Origin: Plectrocnemia conspersa
Taxonomy: Eukaryota; Arthropoda; Insecta; Trichoptera; Polycentropodidae
Direction of reading: 5' to 3'
Length of the DNA stretch: 64,000 nucleotides
NCBI GenBank assembly: GCA_009617715.1
Contig: VTFK01000298.1
Coordinates: 62,001 to 126,000, forward strand
Positions 12,401 to 27,400 of the stretch are shown in pieces. Every line of letters starts with the position of its first letter. The first letter of the stretch is position 1. Under the pieces are notes generated by a model. It did not search any database and had not been told where the DNA came from. It saw only the letters and a list, made by a program, of their open reading frames with translations. The translations under genes and the position numbers were made by a program.

Positions 12401-15400
12401 CTTTTCTTGGTCGTATACAAGGCTACTATAACACTTTCCTTTTATTCGGCACTATCATCAGAACTTCCACATCGCTTCAAAATTTAAATATATCAAAGTT
12501 CAGTGCGAAATCGAATCTAGCGAAGCTAACGCTAAATCGACTAAGCTCGAAAAAAGCAGCAGTTTTAACTTCGTTTGTCAAATCTCCGAGAGTTAGACTC
12601 GATCTTAGGGACGACTTATTATTGTAGCTTAAAAATAGTTTATCAAACAATAGAAATTTGCATATTTTTATAATAAGTTTTAGATCAATGTCAACACCGG
12701 CCACGTATTCAATTTAACACGCAGAATCCCACGCAAGCCTGTTTGTTGTCCTCCCTCGCAAAACCTCCGACTAATCTCCACAGAAAAATAAAATAAAACC
12801 ACTTCCTTAATTTAACCTTAATCCATTAACACTGTTTCTGGTCTATTTCTCTTATTTATCTCGTCCGCACGTAATAAATCAATCCTTTAGCCTTCGACCT
12901 AGGCGCGTGGGAGCTTTTCCACGCGCCTATTTTTGTTCTCCTTTGCGAAACTTAAAACAATGAGTTTAAGCAACCTTTTGACGCATACCCCCCTCCCGAC
13001 GACGTTCCTGACCTACGGGCCCCGAAAAAACACAACGTTACATAATTATGACCTGAAATTGGGTCAGTCGGTCGGCATCCGGGATCGTCGGCCCCCATAC
13101 CGGTGACCCAAATCGATCCAGCGGCCCCAGATTTCGATTAGACTCTGGCAACCTTTGCAATGAGGCTCTACTTGTAAATGTATGTTGAATTTTCCACTGG
13201 GTTGTGTAATTTGACGGTAGATTTCGACTTACGAGTCGGAAACTGACGTCATGGGTATAAAGGTCAAATCGATCGGAGCTTCAGAGCCGTGACGCAAAAG
13301 CTCCTGAAAATATCGTGTGACGTAGTAAGCTCCAGACATGGAATGGGGATGCTGCACGGAAACACGCAGTCAACTGGTTTCAACTCTTAAAATAGCATCA
13401 ATGCTCATGTCGTAGGTTTATAAATACACGAGAAATAAGTAATGCAATTTTTAAATTAGTGTTTAACTAAAAACTTCATGTTGTGACAATGACATTGTCA
13501 TGTTTACAACAAAACAATAAAAACCTGTAAGCTTGTTACTATTATTGCACAAAAAGCAATGTTTATATTTTTCAGAATTTTTTGTCATCGGGATACGACC
13601 ACAACGGTTTCGTTTATAGAGGGTCACCCGGAAGATATACTTCAGCTTCGTCCCATTTAGACAAAAAACATGGGAATTTGGTGTAATGATATTATTTTTA
13701 AGTTTGCCACAAATATGAAAGTTCGTTAAGAATCGATACAAGAATTTCGTAGCATTCTTTCTTATGAACTTATTGTCCCACAAGTAAAGATGTATACTTA
13801 TTACTGTTGTGTAAGAGTACTACTTTCAGACTTATTTTTGATGAATCAATAAAAAGCTTCCAATAGTTAAGTTTGTAGTAATTGTTCAAAGCTACCATGA
13901 GGACATCTTTGCAAAAAACAAGATCACCTTCTTGAAAAAAAGGTACAAACTCATTTTTTCTAATTCGAAACCAATAAAAGGAAGAATCAGATGCCAACAT
14001 TTTTTTTCTTCAATCTGGAAGCTCCTTGATTGACTGAGTAAAAAAGGTTTGGGTCATTGCTGCCAAGATCATACGAACCACTACCATCGTCATCGCTGTA
14101 AGTTTGGGGCAATGTTTCGATATCGTCTAAAATATTTTCTAGGGTATCTGGAAGGGAAATAACATGTAGTCCAGATCTATGTGCGACAGGTCGTATTACT
14201 GACGGAATGTTAGGATATAGAAATTTCATTTTTGTTCTTCTGATTAAAACCTAGCACATTACTAGAGCAAAAGTAACAGTCATCACAGTACAAACCATTG
14301 GTACACCATAGCGAAAATATTGCTTTTTGAAACCACTGTCTCAGTTTTTTTCTACAAATCGAACAAACTTTTTTTCAGCCAAAATAAGAAAAGTTCACTT
14401 TTTCCACAACATCTGAAATGTTTCTTTATTGTCTTTTTAAAGTATAATTGCCACAAATATAGCACAAACAATTTGACGAATTAACACATCCTCAGGAAGC
14501 CATTGTCGTTTAAAAAAACAAGCACAAAACAAAGTTAAAATGTGTAACAAAAAAGGTAGTTTCACAAAGCTTGAAGCATTATGACGTGTACTGAGTCTAG
14601 ATACACACTGTAGGTGGACGAAGGGACTGGAGAGAAACTGAAATAAAAGGGGAAACAGAGAGGCGGCAACAGGCTAGTGAATTGGTTTTCATTAGTTTTA
14701 TTGTTGTAACAATGCCAATTTCAACTATTTTGAGTACAAATGCTATTGATTCTGAATTTTACTCTCTTTTTTTGGCACATCTAAAATAATAATTTAATAT
14801 ACCATAAATATGTATGTATTGTTTCACTCTACTTTTCCTTTTACAAAATGTCTACATTATAAGTATGATTTGTAAAGAAACTGTACGTGATCGATTTTTA
14901 TTATATTTTTTTCAGTAATCAGCACATGAAAAACTATACAAATCACTATTTACATTCAAGACAATTTTTATATCGCAGGCCTGTGTTATCATTTCAACCT
15001 TATTTATGGTCATAATGGCGCATTGAGTAAATATTTCACGGTATGGTGGTCAGATTTGCAATACAAAATAAAATAGAAATAGAAAATAAACATTTAAAGA
15101 CAAGAAAAAAGAAAAATTTGTAAAATGCAATTTTTAAGAGTTGCTTTAGGATTATCGCTTTAAAACTATTAAAGGCAGCTACTAGATATTAAATTATGAA
15201 TAATATAAAGAGAGCTATGCCAATCTATGTATTAATATTAAAAATAAGTCTAGTTTTAAACAAAAGCGCCAAAATATACAAAAAAAATTACATACGAAAC
15301 TCAAGAATCTAGAAAGTATATAGCTGCTACTGCGGGATAACGCTTTCGTAGACTGATAAACAGTGATCGAGTCATACAATTTTCATCGTCAGAAAAAAAA

Positions 15401-18400
15401 AAATACAATACTTTTAATTATGACCTCGTATGTCATTATGGCTGACCACCCCATAAATAAACAGTCGCCACGGTCAAATAATATAACACAAAAAGGGTAT
15501 AAAAATGCTCGCCCGCATATCAAAAGTGGATCTCTACTTCGGTATAATAAGTACAAAATAAACCCACACTGAATTCGTCAAAGATGACTATTAAACATAT
15601 TAAAAGGTTTTTACGGAGAGCTACGGCACATCGATTCGAGCGAAGCCTTGGACATTTTGTCTGTCTTGCTACTTTCTCGACTAATTTAATTTGTGTAATA
15701 ATAAACATATACAATATAGGTTTATGAAGCGCTTCTTTGACAAGTCACATACATTCTGCCCAAAAACATAAAAAATAAAGGATGGACGTAGGTTTTGCAG
15801 TTGCTACTATGAATTATCCATTTTATATATAATATTTAAACTATGTGGCATACATGTATGTATATACATCATGCATTCTTTATATGCATGACATTCGAAA
15901 TACACGATGCTAATAATGCAATCCATCATCGCGCAGCAACAATGAAAATGCCATGAGGTAACTCTCATAATAGGTCATTATCGTTTCTCTCATGCAATAA
16001 TGCTGCATAAAATCCAGAGACACACTTTCCAATGCCAATACATATAAAGAGAATGTGCTTTCACTTGATGTCCTGCAAAATGGGGCTTTTGTAGCCTGAG
16101 GCAACAAGGGACGAGTTTGTCGGGTAATTGTCGGTCATCATCATCAAAGTCAACAACCAACCTGACCGTACGGCACTGGACATTAATCAGACATTTCAAA
16201 AGTGTAGGCATTAAAAATAATTAAAAAAGAGATACACGAACTCATGTTTTACTTATTTTTTGTACAAATTGAATACTTATGTGACATTTTCAATATTTGA
16301 ATGAAAACATAATCTGGTATTGAAAAATAAGTGTCAAATCATGAAAACGTAAATTTTATATTACAGCTCAAAGATTTTTTTTATGAGTGTTTCAACATGG
16401 AGCACTCTTACTGCACTGCTTTAACATTATATAGTCACCTTCATGAAATATGGAAGTGCGCAGATTAACTGACAACCTTGTATTCAGATAAATATATTAC
16501 GTATATGTAATTCTATTGATATCTCCTGCTTTCTAAAAAAAATGGTTGAAATGCAATAAACGTGATTTATCACAACCTTATTGTTGTTTGTTTGAAACTG
16601 GCAATGACTATAGATTCTTTAGCAATTGACAACTAAATATATAATGTGTAAAAGGTGCATAAAAGACAATAGTAGTGGTTCCTTATAAGATTGGTTGGAA
16701 TGGTTAAAATATATATTTTAGATTGGTTAGAATAATATGTTTTTTTTTTATCATAGCAAGTGCTTCTTATTTAATCATGTGGTTCATATTGCTGGATGTA
16801 TTGCCCTGACTATAATATTTTATTTATTTTAAAGGTTTTCCAAGAAAATATTTTAGCTTTTTCAAAAATAAAAAATAACAATAAGCATATTATATAAATC
16901 GTGGGAAATTGATTTATGTTGGTTTTATTAGAGCCAAGAAGGCCTTTTGGTAATACTGAATAGCGGAGACGACAGTGACGTCATTTGAAGGGGGCAGGTG
17001 GAGGCATTTTACTTCCCTTAAATTTAGCTAGAAAAATGCATATAATTTAATCAAATTTTAATCAAATTATTAAAAAAAATGAAATGGCCAATTTTTACCC
17101 CCCCCCCCTCCTACACCCGTGGAAAAATCTGAAATGACGACCCTGATTCTAAACCAGAAATTCTCAGGTCATCCCTCAAAGAAAATCTAAAAAACAGTCT
17201 CGAATCAATCCCGAAAATATTTTTAAAAATATGTCATTTCAGTGAAATCATATCGGAATACATTTTCACCGGTAGATATATATTTTTACCAGTAAAAATA
17301 TAATTTATATGACAGGTACCAATAGAATGCTTTAATCTTTGTCATACGTAGTAATTTATACATATATTTACATACAGTGTATAAATGTTAAAGTGAATAT
17401 GTTTTCACTAGTGAAGTTCAAATACATTTACACCAGTAGAAACATATTTCTATTAGAGAAAATGTCATTTAACTGATAGGCGCTATTGATATTATATGCT
17501 GCTTTAAAATATCTATGAAACGGGCCCATTTTTACCCCTCCCTCCCTGGAAAAATCTTAAATGACATCACTTAGGGACGAGCACTTGGTTCGAGGTCGCG
17601 ACTGGAGAACGACAACCGGACCCATATTTTATAATAGGTAACTGTAAAATTAAACTATCAATAAACCTACTGAATCGGTTAATATTTGTTTAATTGCCAA
17701 AAAATATACTAAAAATGATATTTTTCATACATCTTAAAGGAAGTGATGACGATCATTCTAATTGAATATGCGTCTTTACTAGCTATTATATATTTACGTT
17801 AACACAGTCAGTTCAAAAGCTATCCATTTCATCATTATTCATAATTGAGAAAGAGATGGCAAGTTTGGGTTCACGCTCCAATTATTAGCTCTAAAGCACA
17901 CGATACGGATATACGTTCGATATACTTATCGTTACTCATGTTTATATTTTTTATACTATATATATTAATTAGTCGGAGTAATGATAAGTATATCGAACGT
18001 ATATCCATATTTTAAATTATGAATAATTATGAAATGGATAGCTCTCTAACTGACTGCATTAACGCAAATAGGGGTTTAACCCAACTGTTTCCATCTCTTC
18101 CTTACTTATAAACATTGCCGAAATAGCGTTCGTATACGTATCTTCTATTTATACGTCCTTTCGCTAAAGCAGCATTTTTAATCATGGCTCAGTTAAGTTT
18201 ACAGCCAATTTTTATTTCAACATAAAAAAACTTTTTGCGAACCGCTTTACCAGTGGCGATATGTTCAGTTTTATTTTATACCATTTCGCTGAAAGTATCG
18301 GCCGTAAAGCAAGGCGTGGGTGTACTTTATTTTATTTTCTTATTTAGTAAATGTATAATTACAAATATATTATTATATAATATTATGGTAATACTCACAT

Positions 18401-21400
18401 CTAACGGTTCAAAGTCGACTTTGATGAGCCTCCTCGCAGGACGAGATCCAGGCCCGGAACTACTGTCCTCCGTATCCTCTTTTGAGCTCCTCCTCGCCGG
18501 ACACGGCACAGTAACTGCAATAAAACAACATAGAGTTAAAAACCGCATTCAATAAAAAGCATATTCTCACAAGCTGTCTGCGAATGCTTTCAAGGCTCAA
18601 CTAATTAATCTTATCACTTGATTGAATGAGCGAAAAGTAACGGGAACCCAAACCGGATTAGATATGCGAGATCGAAAGTAAGGCTTCGAATAGTCGAGAC
18701 AATGACGTAGGTACGCTCGGCCGAAACGTCGAGATGAAGTCCGCATTGCGCAAGGCAGAAGACAACAAAAACGACACGTGGACCGTTACTTTGGTGATGT
18801 GCTTTACGATTCGACTGCGGGAATTTACAGCGTTTACGATACATATGTGATGTGAGGCTGTATTAAGGCTGAGAATATTGCTCCGAGTATAACACACACA
18901 CAAAAGGAATGGATAAATGTGGCGAAGAATACTGCAAATTGCGTAGTTTTTAGCATTGTATTTATATTATATAAATGATTATGAATGTTGAATAGAATGG
19001 ATATGTTATTTTGGATAGTTTACAATAGATGATACAATACTATTTTATGATGAAACTGATACCGTGTGAATTGATGAATTGATGAATCACGCATTTCATG
19101 ATTGTGCTAATGTTGAAGGTTTTCGTAAAATACATTTTGTAATATACGATTTTTCAACAAAAAATATTTTGCAATCAAAGATTGGATAACAAACATTAGT
19201 AAAACAAAGTCCTTATTTATATCAAGATACTGTAAATTTGCCTGAAAATTATATTAAATACGTATATAAAATTCACTTTAACTAAATTGTATTAAGATAC
19301 GTTAATGAAATATCCTTAAGATAATTTATTATAATCATAAATTAATTTTATAACAATAGCGCATTGAAAAATTTGTTAAATACACATAAAGTGTATTGAA
19401 AACTATATATAAACTTCCGTGAAAATCTCATTTATAATTAATTACTAAAGAAAAATTCCCCTTAAAAAAATTAATAATCTATAATAAGACCTGCAATTTT
19501 ATATGCTTCTACAATTACCCAATAAAACTGAAATACTATTGAATATTCCATTTAGATCGTGGCATTTGCTCCATGGTTTGTCCGCAAAGATATGATTTAA
19601 TTACTTAAAAACTTAATACATTGATTTAAAAAACAGACAATTTAAAAAATATCGTTAATATTTTTAACTATTTCAGCAAAAATCTGATTTTAGAATGATC
19701 AATAAATAAAATTAAAAAATTATTTATTAATAATATTGTAAATCAAGTAAGAGTACATAACACTAATTAAAATAACTGCCAGTTTTCTATACTTGATACC
19801 TGTTAAAAATATATTTATGATACATTAATCAATATATCATATAAATTGTTATGTACAGCATAAATAAATGTTCATAATCTTTTAATAGCAATAAAATTTA
19901 TAAACCGTTATCATAAAAATATTGTTTATTATTAATAACTGCCTAAAATATTTAATATTAGAATTCACAGATTTATTTTGAGCATATAAAAAAGCAATTA
20001 AGCCACAACCTTTGCACGTAAAATTAATTAACACTACCGATTTATATCTGATAGCCGTTTTAGGTTAGCGAGTTTGATCATTATCTAGCAAAAAATTTAC
20101 CCACGTTTTCGCTTAGATATTTTACTAAAAAAACACAGAGGTATAAACAGTCGTTCTTTTTAAGTACACAGAAAATTATATTTTTCACGGCTTCCATTAC
20201 AACGAATCGGGGTCGATTTTGACGTGACACTTTTTTCTCAGCCACGGACGATCATTAACACCACGTCAGATGAGATCTTTGTTCTTCTCGTGAGACCTCA
20301 GATGACGTGCGAGAAAATAAGAATTTATGAGCAAGTTCGTTAACCCAACGATCGATTGACAACGTGACAAGATGAACATGATTCCATAAAATAATAATAA
20401 AAGCACTAATAAATCATTGGAAAATACAGCACAAAAGGAAAAGCATAACATGTACAACATATTTATTTTTATTAAGAGAATCATCGCGTGACAATTGTAT
20501 GGGTCATTATAACAATTAGGGTCATATTTTCATATGAGACGTCACAATTTCACGAGAAAAGCTATGCGTTTACCATCAGACCGTGTAATGTGAATCTTTC
20601 GTTTTTTTATATAGATACCTGTGTTTTTATGTTTCAAAACAGAATTCCGCATGTTAGTATGGTTGTTAGTGAGAGGCTTGAAGCACGACGGCAAATCGCC
20701 TAATTTACCTAAACATTAATTTATAAACAATATAGAACACAGCTTAAAACAATAATATTATACAAATAATCATATAATTTTATATTAATAACATATCGTG
20801 CATATAATACACATGTAAAAAATAGAAGATGCGTTCATTTATATGCATTTACTAATTATTAAATGTACTTTTATCAGTTATATATTAATTATACTAATTT
20901 ATTTATTTTTTATTAAAATAATATAGACATTATAATAATGGATTTATAAATAAAAAAATACCGTAAACTTAAGCAAGAATTGCGTGTTACAGATTGTTCC
21001 ACAAAAAATGTGTTAACCTTTAAATAATTGCTTTCAACTAACAAAAAATCAATCATTGTGCTAAATATTATTTTAATTATCCTCAATATTACTACTGAAA
21101 TGATTTGAAAAAATATGTTTTATTGTTCAAAAATTTGTTCTGCAGCTAGTCATTATCAGTAATATTCTTTCGTGTTCAATTCTAATTGTAAAGCAGTACT
21201 AAAAAAAGTGAAACGTGAACGTCTAAACAATAATAATGGTACGTTTCATAACTGCGACGTCGATAAGTAACACAAAAAAGTGAAAGGAGAGCTTTTAGAA
21301 TGCAATACATGCACTTTGGTAGTTGTAAGCTAAAACAGAGTTTCTTTTTATTTTTGAATGTAATTTTATTACAGCTACTAATATCAGAAAATAGCTGTGT

Positions 21401-24400
21401 AACAATAAAATCGTTTTTATATAATTGCAAATTTTACAGATAATCTCAACAAAGATGATAATGAGAAAATATGTTTGTTTATACAAAATCTTGTGCGGAT
21501 AAAAATATATGCATACTTATTAGTTAATTACTGAATGCATTTTTTTTATTGTTAATTGTTTTGTGATTAATTAATTGTCGAACAAGCTGAACAAAACTTA
21601 AGATCAATATTTAATATAATAAGGTTAGGTTCAAAGAAGAGGGGGAAATGAAATTGCTCAACTTAAAAATGAATTATTATTATTTAAAATATAATATTAT
21701 AAAAAACGTATGTATATATACATATATTTAAGTACAAACTACTTACAAAATATGTAGTCGTTACTAAAATGTGTGTAGTCTTTTCTTAGTATAATTTTTC
21801 TTTTCTTCATAAATGAATAGCATCATTTACTGCTTTTGACACTCTCACATATTGTTCCTAATTATATATAAATATTAGGCGATTTTTTAAACTTAAACAT
21901 TGCTTTGATTGCTCATGTTTCTCCGGTCCTCAAACTTCTGATAAAGTTTAAGGACTGGCTATATAGTGAAATCTTTCATGAAATGTTTTTTTACACGTTA
22001 TTTCCCAAAACGTATATTTAAGCAAACCTGTTCTCTTTACATGTAATTATTTATTTTTGGGCATTCCGCAAAGTGTACTTACATATGTATGTACAAATGT
22101 GTTATAAACATCACTAGGTCATGAACTACCGATGACCTCAAGGTTTGAATTTGGAATTTGGGAACAAATGACGTTGTATATGAGCAACGAAAAGACTGCT
22201 AACAATATTGAGAAAGTGTTTTATTAATAAAAATGCAGATGAATCAAATTGGCAACTGTTTTATTTAAGGTTTTTTAAGATTGTTTTTCAAAAAAAAAAA
22301 AATAAGCATAAATTTAATTATGTTATATGATTTATACAAAAATGTAAGCCTTACAATAATAATTCTGGGACCCATATGGCAGATAAAATGCGGTAAAAGC
22401 AATCTCTAGAAATAAATTGGTTGCCAAAAAGCTCACACATAAGTTCTGATAACAAGAAAAAAGCCCCAATCTTATCTAAAAATACTAAAGTAAAAATGTA
22501 TTACGACCCTCCTTTAACGATAATACATTTTAATACATATGTTTCTAACTTTAATATATACTTCTTTATATTATTTAAATGAGAGGTGAACGCAAAAAAA
22601 TATTCAACAAAAATCAGAACATATAAAAACTCAAAGCTAAAGCTTAATATATACTCGAGTACGACAGCGTCATTTAGACACGTGTAATAAAAGCGGGCTT
22701 GCCGAGAGGGGGGAGAGGGGACAAATTCCTGGGGCCCGACTCTGGAAAAACCATAGCAAGGGTATATGTATAAAAAAAAGTAAAAACCGACCTCAAATAA
22801 TGAATCTGAACTAAACTACAATTGTTAGAGGTGTGTGTACTGAAGTATTTCAGGTCAAAATTCCTTCAACATTTTTGTACATACAATAAATAAAAGGAGC
22901 GGAACATTGCCTTCAATACTTTCTCTGTAATACTTTCACAATAAACATTATTATTCAAAGGGACAGATTGTAGTTTTTTGACTCGGCCCCGTTTGTGTTA
23001 AAATTATTGTGTACTTTATTGCTTTTGGAACGTTTAAAAAATATTAGACATAAGAGGAAATATTCAAGAAATGTAGATAAATTGGTAGCAGGAAATTTAG
23101 GTATTTGATCTAAAAATTCAGATCGAATATCTAAGAAAGAAGCAAAGAAATAACGACAACAAAAGCACTAGCTAGCTGAATTGTATAAATTTAATGTTGA
23201 CAACTGGATTTAATGCAGCAAAATAAATAAATATTACATTCAGTTTATTGTGGATATTCTTAAAAGAAAATCTAAAAAAGCAGTCTCGAATCTATCCCAA
23301 AAATATTTAAAAAAATATTTTCGGGAATACATTTTAACCAGTGAAAATATAAATTATCTGGCGGGTGCTAATACAATTATATGATTTTAACTTTTCTATA
23401 TGTAGTAACATATATATTTACATATTTATCATTATTTATTTACATAAGATGTATAAATATTACAGTAAATATGTATTTTTTTGGTGAAGGTACATTTTCA
23501 CTGGTAAAGCCCAAATACATTTTCACCAGTAGATACATATTTCTACTAGCAAAAATATAATTCAACTGATAGGCGCTAATATGCTGCTCTAAAATGTCTA
23601 TGAAACTCAATTTGACAGTTGCGAAACGTACATTTACTGTTTAAACCCAAATCTAGCCTAATGAATCATTAGGTATAGGTACTATCATTTGGTCAAGTCC
23701 AAAATACAAACGAAGCCAACTCATCTCTCAGTATAAAATAAGCTGAAGAATAAGTACAGACATACATACTACATAGTTTATTTGCATTTCAATATTATAC
23801 TATGTTTTAAAAATATAATCTTTACCGATATCATTATGGACTTCTAATATAAGAGGGCTAATCTTAGTATCTTCAAACCGAATTTTGGTCAATAGGAGAG
23901 CGCAAAAACAATTATCACTTCTCAGAAGGCAAAAATTCACGTCAAAAGCAATAAAATCGTGTCGGTCGCAGTGGGAACGCTCGGTAACGATTTTCACTTC
24001 TCAGAAGTAAAACAATTATCACTTCTCAGAAGTTAAAAACCCACGTCAAAAGCAATAAAATCGTGTCGGTCGCAGTGGGAACGCTCGGTAACGAGCGTTC
24101 CCACTGCGACCGCACGATTTTATTGCTTTTGACGTGGGTTTTTGACTTCTGAGAAGTGATAATTGTTTTTTGCGCTCTCCTATTGGTCAAAATTCGGCTT
24201 AGATGTGCATTATTCGATTCTCACTTGCTATAAAATTTTTTAATATAAACGCTTTATAATCGAACGTTTTAACCGCGATAGCACCATTTTATTTCTTTTG
24301 ACCTGGACTAGAAATTCACTATATGGCAACACTGAGCAGCAACGAAAACACGATTAATTATCAGATAAATATTATGAGTAGATATTTTTAATATTTTTTA

Positions 24401-27400
24401 ATGTCTAATTAAAATATTTTACATAAAATATGATTTCATAAAATATGTCACAACGGTGGCTAATTTATATATTTATTTGTAGCATAGAAAGAGTTAACTC
24501 GTTGCTATTATTATTTATTTAAAAATTATATTATGAAAATATATTAAATGGCATTTTTGTCATTAGGCCTGGAATCATTATTTTTCAAGGGCTCGGGTTC
24601 GCTCTAAGAGTACAGCACCACAGTGATACTCCGTTCCAGCCCGCGGGCGATTGACACCTTATATTTATACGAACATATACCAAAAACTATTTAATTGAAC
24701 GTATGATTTTAAATGTTCGTTGCACACAATACTGCGTATAAAAACAGCTATTATTCTCACACGCAGTAAATAACTACAATATGTCACTCACCCGCGGGCT
24801 GTAACGAAGTGTTTTGAATTTAAACCAGAATAATATGGCTAACACGTACACCATATTACATCGATAGATTTAAAATAACAATAATATCGATTGCTGATTG
24901 ATTGAAAATTGGCTAAATCCATTTTAAGGTAAAAAATATTTAATAATGCCACTTTGCTCCCACTATTCTGATGTTTTAATAATCTCACAAATTGTGAGAT
25001 AAAGTGCGTGGATGAACTGATTTTTTGATTGCTGTCTATATTACTAACTAGTAAAATAATTTAATAAGGCATCAATATGAAAGCATAGTCGTATTATCTG
25101 TTGTTTAATAACAATAAAAATGCCTTCAGTTTTAAACAAAAAATATTTTTTTATTACGTGAATTTTTTTTAGGATCTAATACATATTGTATCTTAAGATT
25201 TTTTATTTATAACTTCTCAATTACTTATACTGGAACGCTTCACATTTACATTTTCATTTACACTCATCATTCGCTCAAAAAAAGAATCTAAGCAAAGGAA
25301 AATTCCTGCGAAGTCTTACAAAAGACGAAGTCGTGACGTGCTTCCGTGTCTCGGAGCAAGAAAGTTCAGCGTACTCGAGTCACGTACTGTGACAGAGAAC
25401 AGAGCCAAAAGTGTAGAAAGAGGAAAAGAAATACATAAATAAATTATTGTCCAATGTAAATTCGTGTACCATGTCCTTAATTGTAATAATTTTAATCTAA
25501 AGACTAATAAAAGAAAGCTTGCAAATCAAGATACGAAAGTCTTCCCTTGAAGGTCAACAATGTCAAGACTTTCACGAAGATGCACAAACAACAGGTTTTG
25601 AGTATATTTTGTATATATGTACAAATATTTAAAAGTAGATCCTGCTAAGCGCTTACGTAACCTTGTAAATTGTAACGTTATTCACGTATTGTAAATAAAA
25701 AAAAGAAACGGGCGCCCGCACGATTTTCGCTCTATTTACATGCTAAAAGGTAAACTCAATGATGAAAACGATTTTTTGTAACGAAAACTTCTTACAGCCA
25801 AATTGAATTATGGCCAAAAGTTGAGCGCATTGCGGCGTAATGATACGTATCGTAAAAAATCAGAGCAGGCCACATATCGTTGTAACGATTGCGAATTGAG
25901 GCTTCTTAAAATATGTATGCATATTAAATTTAGGTATTAAAACGCGAGATGTGAAAGATCGATTGCGGCTTATCAGCGCGTGGATTGATCCAATGCGAGA
26001 TTGTGGGTTCGAATTCCGTTCGTTTTGAGAATGTATTGTGTATGTATTTGAAAAAAATATGGTCGCGCTCTGATTAATGGGAAATTAATAGTTCGACGTG
26101 ATTTAGAATATTTGTTTAATAATAGTAATCAAATGGCGTGTTACATTGGAAACTTTTAATTGACATATTAAAAATATTCCTTCTTAAATGTTTATATTAT
26201 CAGTACTTAACGTGAGAGTTTTCTGAGGATATTTTCAAGATACCACGTAAAAATAATAATAAATAACATTATAAAAAATGTATTTATAAAAGGTAAAATA
26301 TTTTCTCATACACGCTCACTGACAAAATGTACTATTCTTAAGACTAAAATAATATTTACGAAACGAAGGCAAACTTCTGCACCACCTCTCCAAAGTAAAC
26401 GAGGCAATAACGTGAAATGGAAATCTAGCGTTAAATACTTTGGCTTATACCTAAACTCAAATACTTTGGTTTACATTTTGGATCTTCGCTCTATATGGCT
26501 TACTGCCATTGCGGTCCAGTTATAAATTAACACTTAATCCATTGTTTTTCCTATAAAAGGTTTATTAGTTTTTTTCCTTAAATTGTAAACACGAATGTTT
26601 TATTTTATATTATTATTTTTTAATATATTGTAGCTAGTAATAAAATTGTAAATATGAAAAAAGTTAAAACCAGTAACATAAATAAAATATAAAAAATAAA
26701 TATAAATAAACGTTCTATAAAAAATACATAAAAAAGTCAAAATTCTAATACATTTTAATTTCAATAACCAACTTTATTATTATTAAAATATTTTACGCTA
26801 AAATTTTACATAATTAATTAATATAGTTTATTAGAATAATCAATATGTTTGGGTAATGAAACCACTAATTTTTTAATTAGGCTTAATTAGTAGCTACTTT
26901 AGCCTCGAGAAGCTTTAATATTTTTATAGATAGACAATGTAAATTAAGTTTTTTAAATTTTACTAAATATATTAAATGCATTTAATATATATTTTAAAAT
27001 TAATTTTTATTAAAAAAATCATGCAATTTATTAAATAATCTAATTAATATAAATACTAAACCTGTTTAATAAATATATTTTATAAAAAAAATATTTTTGG
27101 GATATTTATATGAAATGTATTTATATGTTTTGGAATTACAAGATTATAAAGTTGTGCTTTAAAACTTGTTTTAAAGCATAATATATTTTTTATATTTTAT
27201 TTCGATGCGGGTTTAGCTACAAAACGTTTTTTATTTAACGAACTTTAAGTAGGGTTATGAATGCTTAAGGTTTTAAATTTGCCACCATTTTGCAAAAAAG
27301 TAACATATTTAATTTTTCTAGTAAATATTATAAGAATTCTATATTATGACAAAAATTCAATTATTAGTCGGTAAAACAAAGAAAATACTAGCCTTAACTA

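Larger units (their letters stand above)
11776..18398. other. spire intron
   Basis: This intron lies between exons 18514-18399 and 11775-11637. It holds a hairpin at 12900, a higher-GC stretch at about 12960-13330 with no recognisable coding content, a TE-like pseudogene at 13463-14503, a dispersed repeat at 17180-17520 and a palindromic MITE at 17796-18066. I see nothing else to support. Confidence 0.7.

Noticed and set aside
15910..16211. Two overlapping - strand frames (65 and 73 codons), one with a DFDDDD run
   Set aside because: The Asp run comes from a short ATC repeat. No splice sites, motif or phase link to spire, and no convincing family resemblance.
18614..18903. GC-richer block just upstream of the 18399-18514 spire exon, with 76- and 81-codon frames
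   Set aside because: The frames overlap each other, lack motifs and do not join the adjacent exon in phase. A conserved intronic element is possible but unsupported.
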